Shown in pieces: positions 22,899-25,690 of a DNA stretch of 25,690 bases. The notes below the pieces were generated by a model. The model did no database searches. It worked only from the letters and a program-made list of their open reading frames with translations, and was not told where the DNA came from. The DNA lies in NCBI GenBank assembly GCA_031552995.1, contig JAVBMB010000038.1, positions 1 to 25,690 of the forward strand. The letters are read 5' to 3'. Numbering within the stretch: the first letter of the stretch is position 1; every line of letters begins with the position of its first letter. A program made the translations under genes and the position numbers. Source of the stretch: JAVBMB01 sp031552995. GTDB taxonomy: Bacteria > Bacillota > Clostridia > Oscillospirales > Butyricicoccaceae.

Positions 22899-23157
22899 AT
22901 TCTACCCGGGGGTTCCCGGCGCGGGCAAACACCGTGTCGGCATGGTATACACGGATGTCCTCGCAGCCGAAGTGGATTATCTGCTTGCCGCATGGATCAA
23001 AGCAGCCTATTTTTTTGTCAAGCGTCGCCGCCACAACCCCGCACTCAGATATCCATACATTGCCGTAAACAGCGGGGATAACAACGCGGTCACTTGTGTC
23101 AAACAAGCCGCAGCGCCTATTCTCTTCAAAAAAGCCTTTAATGCCCGGGATGTTCAT
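22885..23157 (-). CDS. Short WG-repeat-like protein (possibly 5'-truncated)
   Basis: A 90-residue frame with two imperfect WG-type repeats (PF14903-like): 'CGLFDTSDRVVIPAVYGNV' and 'KKIGCFDPCGKQIIHFG', where the usual WG is CG or IG. Such repeats form small beta units of unknown function. It overlaps mobA by 14 bases and would be the first gene of the operon. The ATG at 23157 lacks a clear ribosome site. The same frame is open a further 19 codons upstream to a TGA, with protein-like composition ('SSENRYFDAI') but no start codon, so the gene may be the remnant of a longer one. Real expression is uncertain. Confidence 0.5.
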   Translation of the reverse strand: MNIPGIKGFFEENRRCGLFDTSDRVVIPAVYGNVWISECGVVAATLDKKIGCFDPCGKQIIHFGCEDIRVYHADTVFARAGNPRVEYAKR

Positions 23158-23222
23158 AATCGCGTCGAAGTAACGGTTTTCACTCGATATCCCACCACCC
23201 GCATGATAGTTTCATTATAAAG

Positions 23223-23258
23223 TTATAAAGCCTTTGACAGGCATCAAAGGCTTTATAA
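23223..23258. terminator. Perfect 15-bp hairpin upstream of the WG-repeat gene
   Basis: TTATAAAGCCTTTGA and its exact complement flank the loop CAGGCA. No T-tract follows on either strand beyond the stem itself, so it may be a weak bidirectional terminator, an attenuator in the leader of the minus-strand operon, or an RNA-stabilising stem. Confidence 0.5.
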
Positions 23259-23292
23259 ACAGCTGTGTTTAATAAGTAAAGGTCATATAAGG

Positions 23293-23314
23293 ATTATAGG
23301 CATTCCGGCAGACG
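23293..23314 (-). promoter_or_regulatory. Putative -10 and shared motif upstream of the WG/mobA operon
   Basis: On the minus strand CGTCTGCCGGAATGC (23314-23300) runs into CTATAATCC, with TATAAT at 23298-23293. A near-copy of the motif sits at the same distance from a -10-like TACACT upstream of the flavin reductase gene. No consensus -35 is seen, which would fit an activator-dependent promoter. Confidence 0.4.
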
Positions 23315-23398
23315 CCATTTGTCAGGTGCCTGCTGCCGGCACTTAACAAGCCGGTTAGAAAAAATAACCAGCGCCATTATATCACATCGCGTTTAATA

Positions 23399-23791
23399 AT
23401 GGCAACAAGTATTTCCGGTATTTACATTGCCTTCAAATGACGTGAACACTAAGCGGGCGACCTCGCAGGAGACGCTTGCGGACTTGTCTTTCAGCAGAGT
23501 GAGCGCTTCGTATGTATTCCGCTTAAGACAGGGAGAATCTGCTTTGCGGAAGGTGATCCCGATATACTGTGCGAAGCGGCGGAAAAATCCGCCGATGTTT
23601 CGCCTGTACAGCGCGTTACAGAGGTTGCCGCAGATGCGCCTAAGGCGGGGGAAAACATTTTCGCAGGCAAAGCCGGCAGTTTTAGCTTTATGCGCAGTAT
23701 ATCATTTGTGGCGTCCTCACCAAAAATCGCACCGGCTTACCGGGGCGCAGGATATACAGGAGCAAAACAGCCGAGTGCTGAAGCATTGTGA
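23399..23791 (+). pseudogene. Decayed reading frame with two in-frame stops
   Basis: From ATG 23399 the frame reads 'MATSISGIYIAFK', stop, three codons, stop (TAA 23450-23452), then 112 open codons to TGA 23791. The long part has the GC-rich codon usage and composition of a real protein ('GLVFQQSERFVCIPLKTGRI', 'FAEGDPDILCEAAEKSADVS'), yet has no usable start codon before it. It ends eight bases from the convergent flavin reductase gene. I do not recognise the family. A longer plus-strand frame (23427-24119) overlapping it has poor composition and runs antisense through the flavin reductase, so I prefer this reading. Confidence 0.4.
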
Positions 23792-23798
23792 TGATGGA

Positions 23799-24440
23799 TT
23801 ACACTTCAAACGGCGTCAAATACGCTGCGGCTGTCGGCATCCTCGCGTCGGTCAGCGGGCTTTGCGGCGAGGGAATGTTGTACATAAACCCGTTTGGCCC
23901 GCATATGTTCTCGGTCAGGTGGCAGTTTTCGTCAACGGCGGCAAGCAACACTTTGCCTATAACAAGCATCGTTTTGCCCTGACCTGTCACATCCACAGTC
24001 TGAGACAGTTCGCATTCAAACGACATAATTGCCTCTTTGATACGCGGACAGTCAATGTCGGTACATGTCTCGGCGGTGAAGCCGCCCGCCGCAATTTCGT
24101 CGGTTTCGTCCCCGTTTGACAATACTGTTTTCTTGCACAGATGATAGTATTTTTGTGCCGGAAAATTGACGCAAAACACCTTGTCGCGCAGGATGTTGGC
24201 GCCTGTGTGCGATAAGGGCGTCAGCCCCGGCAGAACAACATAATACCCGCTGGGGTCACCGGTAAATACAGCGCCGCTGTGGAAGCAGGCATTCGGCTTG
24301 CCGTTCTGTTTTTTCGTCGTTATCAGAGACAACACATGCGGAACAATTGCCGAGTGCTCGAAATGGGAGAAATAGCTGTATTCGCCAGGCCACGCCTCTT
24401 TAAAATGCTCGGGTCTTTGCGTTCCGATTTCAATTTTCAT
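23799..24440 (-). CDS. Flavin reductase-like FMN-binding protein
   Basis: A 213-residue protein of the flavin reductase-like domain family (PF01613; flavoredoxin-like), FMN-binding split-barrel proteins that reduce flavin with NAD(P)H or carry electrons. Visible are 'HVLSLITTKKQNGKPNACFHSG' (the family's pVaLVTt...G..Na...S), 'TPLSHTGANILRDKVFCVNFP' (the T..NI...G.FvVN motif) and 'EAIMSFECELSQTVDVTGQGKTMLVIGKVLLAAVDE' (the E...........l..G.V). ATG 24440 follows AAGGAGAG. It is monocistronic on the minus strand, with a leader containing a GCGGGC-ACA-GCCCGC stem. It lies upstream of the molybdoenzyme operon and shares a promoter motif with it, so a role in the same redox response is possible but unproven. 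Confidence 0.87.
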   Translation of the reverse strand: MKIEIGTQRPEHFKEAWPGEYSYFSHFEHSAIVPHVLSLITTKKQNGKPNACFHSGAVFTGDPSGYYVVLPGLTPLSHTGANILRDKVFCVNFPAQKYYHLCKKTVLSNGDETDEIAAGGFTAETCTDIDCPRIKEAIMSFECELSQTVDVTGQGKTMLVIGKVLLAAVDENCHLTENICGPNGFMYNIPSPQSPLTDARMPTAAAYLTPFEV

Positions 24441-24483
24441 TCGGTTATCTCTCCTTCAAAGCTCTTCCCGCATTTGCGCTTGA

Positions 24484-24498
24484 GCGGGCTGTGCCCGC
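24484..24498 (-). promoter_or_regulatory. Stem-loop in the flavin reductase leader
   Basis: GCGGGC and GCCCGC flank a 3-base loop, about 45 bases before the ATG at 24440. It could affect translation or mRNA stability; no known riboswitch was recognised. Confidence 0.35.
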
Positions 24499-24516
24499 GA
24501 TTATTCTCAATAGAAG

Positions 24517-24542
24517 TGTAAGCATCCCGGCAGACGGTCAAG
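24517..24542 (-). promoter_or_regulatory. Candidate promoter/motif for the flavin reductase gene
   Basis: On the minus strand TTGACC is followed by CGTCTGCCGGGATGC (24536-24522) and TACACT (about 24516-24521). The 15-base -35 to -10 spacing is short for sigma-70. The middle motif matches 14 of 15 bases at 23300-23314. Confidence 0.4.
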
Positions 24543-24608
24543 CTTCATGCGCATCACCTCGGATTTACTATAACACACAAACGCGGCGTATGCATGGCGT
24601 ATCTGTGT

Positions 24609-24655
24609 ATTTGTACACAAATAATCATACATTTCTTATTTTTGCAGGCTATAAT
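24609..24655 (+). promoter_or_regulatory. Operator-like repeat and -10 for the AraC-GGDEF gene
   Basis: ATTTGT-AC-ACAAAT (24609-24622) is a 6+6 inverted repeat, followed by TATAAT at 24650-24655, 47 bases before the ATG at 24702. The -35 is poor, consistent with regulated transcription; autoregulation is possible. Confidence 0.45.
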
Positions 24656-24701
24656 AAACTTACGATACCGGTGTCGAATATAAAACAGGGGATGAGAAGC
24701 G

Positions 24702-25535
24702 ATGAAAAGCGCATCCGTATTGGTAGCCGCGCTTGAGGTTGTAGAGGAACGCCTGCGCGAGCCGCTGAACGTAGATGATTTGGCCAAGGCGTGTTATTCA
24801 TCCTGCTCGGGGCTGCAAAAGCTGTTTGGCTACGCGTTTAACTGCCCGGTCAGTGAGTATATCACAAAACGCCGGCTTAGCTGCGCAACGCGTGACCTTG
24901 TTGAAAGCGGAAGACGGATTATTGATATAGCGCTCGACTATCAATACAGCTCATCAGAGGCGTTTTCACGTGCGTTTAAGCGTTTTTGGGGCGTTGCTCC
25001 GTCAGAGTTCCGCAAAACGCGTCGCTTCACCGACCTGTTCCCGAGGTTTGTCGTAGAAACAGAAAACGGAGGTATCGCAATGTCAAATAGAAAACCGGTG
25101 GATTTGAGCACGCTGTATGACGAGCTGAAAAGCCTGGGCGGCACGTTTGTTCTAAGTACTGACTTGGTTGGGTTCATGCAAATCAATAAAGAGTATGGCC
25201 ATGCCGCGGGCGACCTGGTCCTTGCCGAGGCATTTGCGCGGATAGAGCGCGAACTGCAGCCGGATATGCTGCTGTTCCGTATCGGAGGTGATGAGTTTGC
25301 CGTCGTCACCGCGTTAAGCGACGGCAGGGCGGCCGAAGCGCTGGCAAGGAGAATAACGGCGCGCAACGGCGACAAGCTGAAGCACGGCGGGCAAAGCATC
25401 CCGATTGTCATCCGCATCGGCATCAGCCGTATACCGACCGGCGCGCTTAGCTACAAAAAGGCGCTGGAAATCATGGAGTCGTCCGTAGAAGAGGCAAGGC
25501 TTGCCGGCGCATATATAGCCGGCGAAGCAGAGTGA
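24702..25535 (+). CDS. AraC-type DNA-binding domain fused to GGDEF domain
   Basis: A 277-residue two-domain protein. Residues ~8-108 form an AraC/XylS double helix-turn-helix: 'LNVDDLAKACYSSCSGLQKLFGYAFNCPVSEYITKRRL' and 'IIDIALDYQYSSSEAFSRAFKRFWGVAPSEFRKTRR', with the family's conserved GxxPxxFR-type end. Residues ~145-270 are a GGDEF domain with 'DLVGFMQINKEYGHAAGDLVL' (substrate/metal site) and an intact 'RIGGDEFAVV' (GGDEF 195-199). This predicts diguanylate cyclase activity, making c-di-GMP from two GTP. No RxxD inhibitory I-site is found at the usual place. No membrane segment. ATG 24702 follows GGGGATGAG. It is divergent from the flavin reductase gene. A transcription factor that also makes a second messenger is inferred; targets are unknown. 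Confidence 0.9.
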   Translation: MKSASVLVAALEVVEERLREPLNVDDLAKACYSSCSGLQKLFGYAFNCPVSEYITKRRLSCATRDLVESGRRIIDIALDYQYSSSEAFSRAFKRFWGVAPSEFRKTRRFTDLFPRFVVETENGGIAMSNRKPVDLSTLYDELKSLGGTFVLSTDLVGFMQINKEYGHAAGDLVLAEAFARIERELQPDMLLFRIGGDEFAVVTALSDGRAAEALARRITARNGDKLKHGGQSIPIVIRIGISRIPTGALSYKKALEIMESSVEEARLAGAYIAGEAE

Positions 25536-25620
25536 ATACACATGTACTGGCTGCCGCGCGTTTAGCGTTTTTTTCGTCCCCACCTCCGAGAAGCCGGCCG
25601 CAAGTCTGAGGTATGGCAGG

Positions 25621-25658
25621 ATTCTATGCTTGCCGTCGCAAGTGTAGAATGATATACT
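25621..25658 (+). promoter_or_regulatory. Promoter with overlapping dyad at the right edge
   Basis: TTGCCG (25630-25635) and TATACT (25653-25658) are 17 bases apart, a good sigma-70 pair reading out of the window. A dyad ATTCTATGCTTGC...GCAAGTGTAGAAT (25621-25650, 11 of 13 paired) overlaps the -35 and looks like an operator. The gene it drives is outside the window. Confidence 0.5.
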
Positions 25659-25690
25659 GTTGGCGCGGCTTGACGGCATGTGCCCTGCCG

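Larger units (their letters stand above)
23158..23798. other. Gene-poor region with hairpin, promoter motif and decayed frame
   Basis: This 641-base stretch has no intact gene that I can support. It contains the hairpin at 23223-23258, the promoter motif at 23293-23314, a CCGGCAG...CTGCCGG pairing and a small GGTTA...TAACC stem near 23353-23369, and the decayed reading frame at 23399-23791. Confidence 0.6.

Noticed and set aside
23438..23440. In-frame TGA read as selenocysteine
   Set aside because: A TAA follows four codons later in the same frame and no SECIS-like stem directly after the TGA was evident.
23427..24119. 230-codon plus-strand open frame
   Set aside because: Its composition is rich in Arg, His and Gln without any domain, and its second half runs antisense through the well-supported flavin reductase gene. 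An alternative frame in the first part has better codon use.
24441..24560. Molybdenum-cofactor riboswitch in the flavin reductase leader
   Set aside because: Only a short GCGGGC/GCCCGC stem and a weak second stem are present; the extended conserved core of the Moco motif was not recognised.
25545..25575. Terminator after the AraC-GGDEF gene
   Set aside because: A T7 run is present near 25567, but the preceding sequence forms only a very weak stem.

Overview
The window looks like chromosomal DNA of an anaerobic Gram-positive bacterium of the Clostridia, with moderately high GC. This rests on strong AGGAGG-type ribosome binding sites, several GTG/TTG starts, a copper-amine-oxidase-type stalk domain on a secreted propeller protein, an S11 D,D-carboxypeptidase with a C-terminal membrane anchor, and a large clostridial-type serine recombinase. 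No rRNA, tRNA or CRISPR array was seen. The taxonomic call is inference.

Layout. (1) Positions 2-1625 (+): the 3' end of a class III (FecB/BtuF-like) substrate-binding protein, a THEP1-like P-loop NTPase and mobB, read as one metal/molybdenum operon. (2) 1661-3538: a serine recombinase (-) with a divergent 55-codon gene (3330-3497), closed by a bidirectional hairpin. (3) 3568-12624: a divergent unit. A degenerate NtrC-type regulator (-) faces a five-gene peptide ABC transporter (+), which is followed past a strong terminator by an M55 D-aminopeptidase and a D,D-carboxypeptidase. Together these suggest salvage of D-amino-acid peptides from cell wall. (4) 12765-15038 (+): secreted stalk plus beta-propeller protein. 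(5) 15046-17753: two copies of a 172-bp AT-rich MITE-like element in opposite orientation, each flanked by a duplicated palindrome. They enclose a zinc-ribbon gene, a class V PLP enzyme (-) and a divergent RidA gene. (6) 23157-17786 (-): a compact operon in the order WG-repeat protein, mobA, dmsB, FAD/NAD oxidoreductase, TorD-DmsA fusion. (7) 23399-23791 (+): a decayed reading frame. (8) 24440-23799 (-): a flavin-reductase-like protein. (9) 24702-25535 (+): an AraC-GGDEF fusion, then a promoter running off the right edge.

The most unusual system is the minus-strand molybdoenzyme operon. Its catalytic subunit carries its own TorD-type chaperone domain at the N-terminus and has no Tat signal. 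Serine replaces the first Fe-S cysteine, and a pyridine-nucleotide/FAD oxidoreductase stands where a DmsC membrane anchor is expected. I infer a soluble cytoplasmic NAD(P)H-linked reductase. MobA in the same operon, and MobB with a possible molybdate-binding protein at the left edge, fit a molybdenum theme. The second notable item is the MITE family that duplicates whole palindromes, one of them apparently the terminator of that operon.
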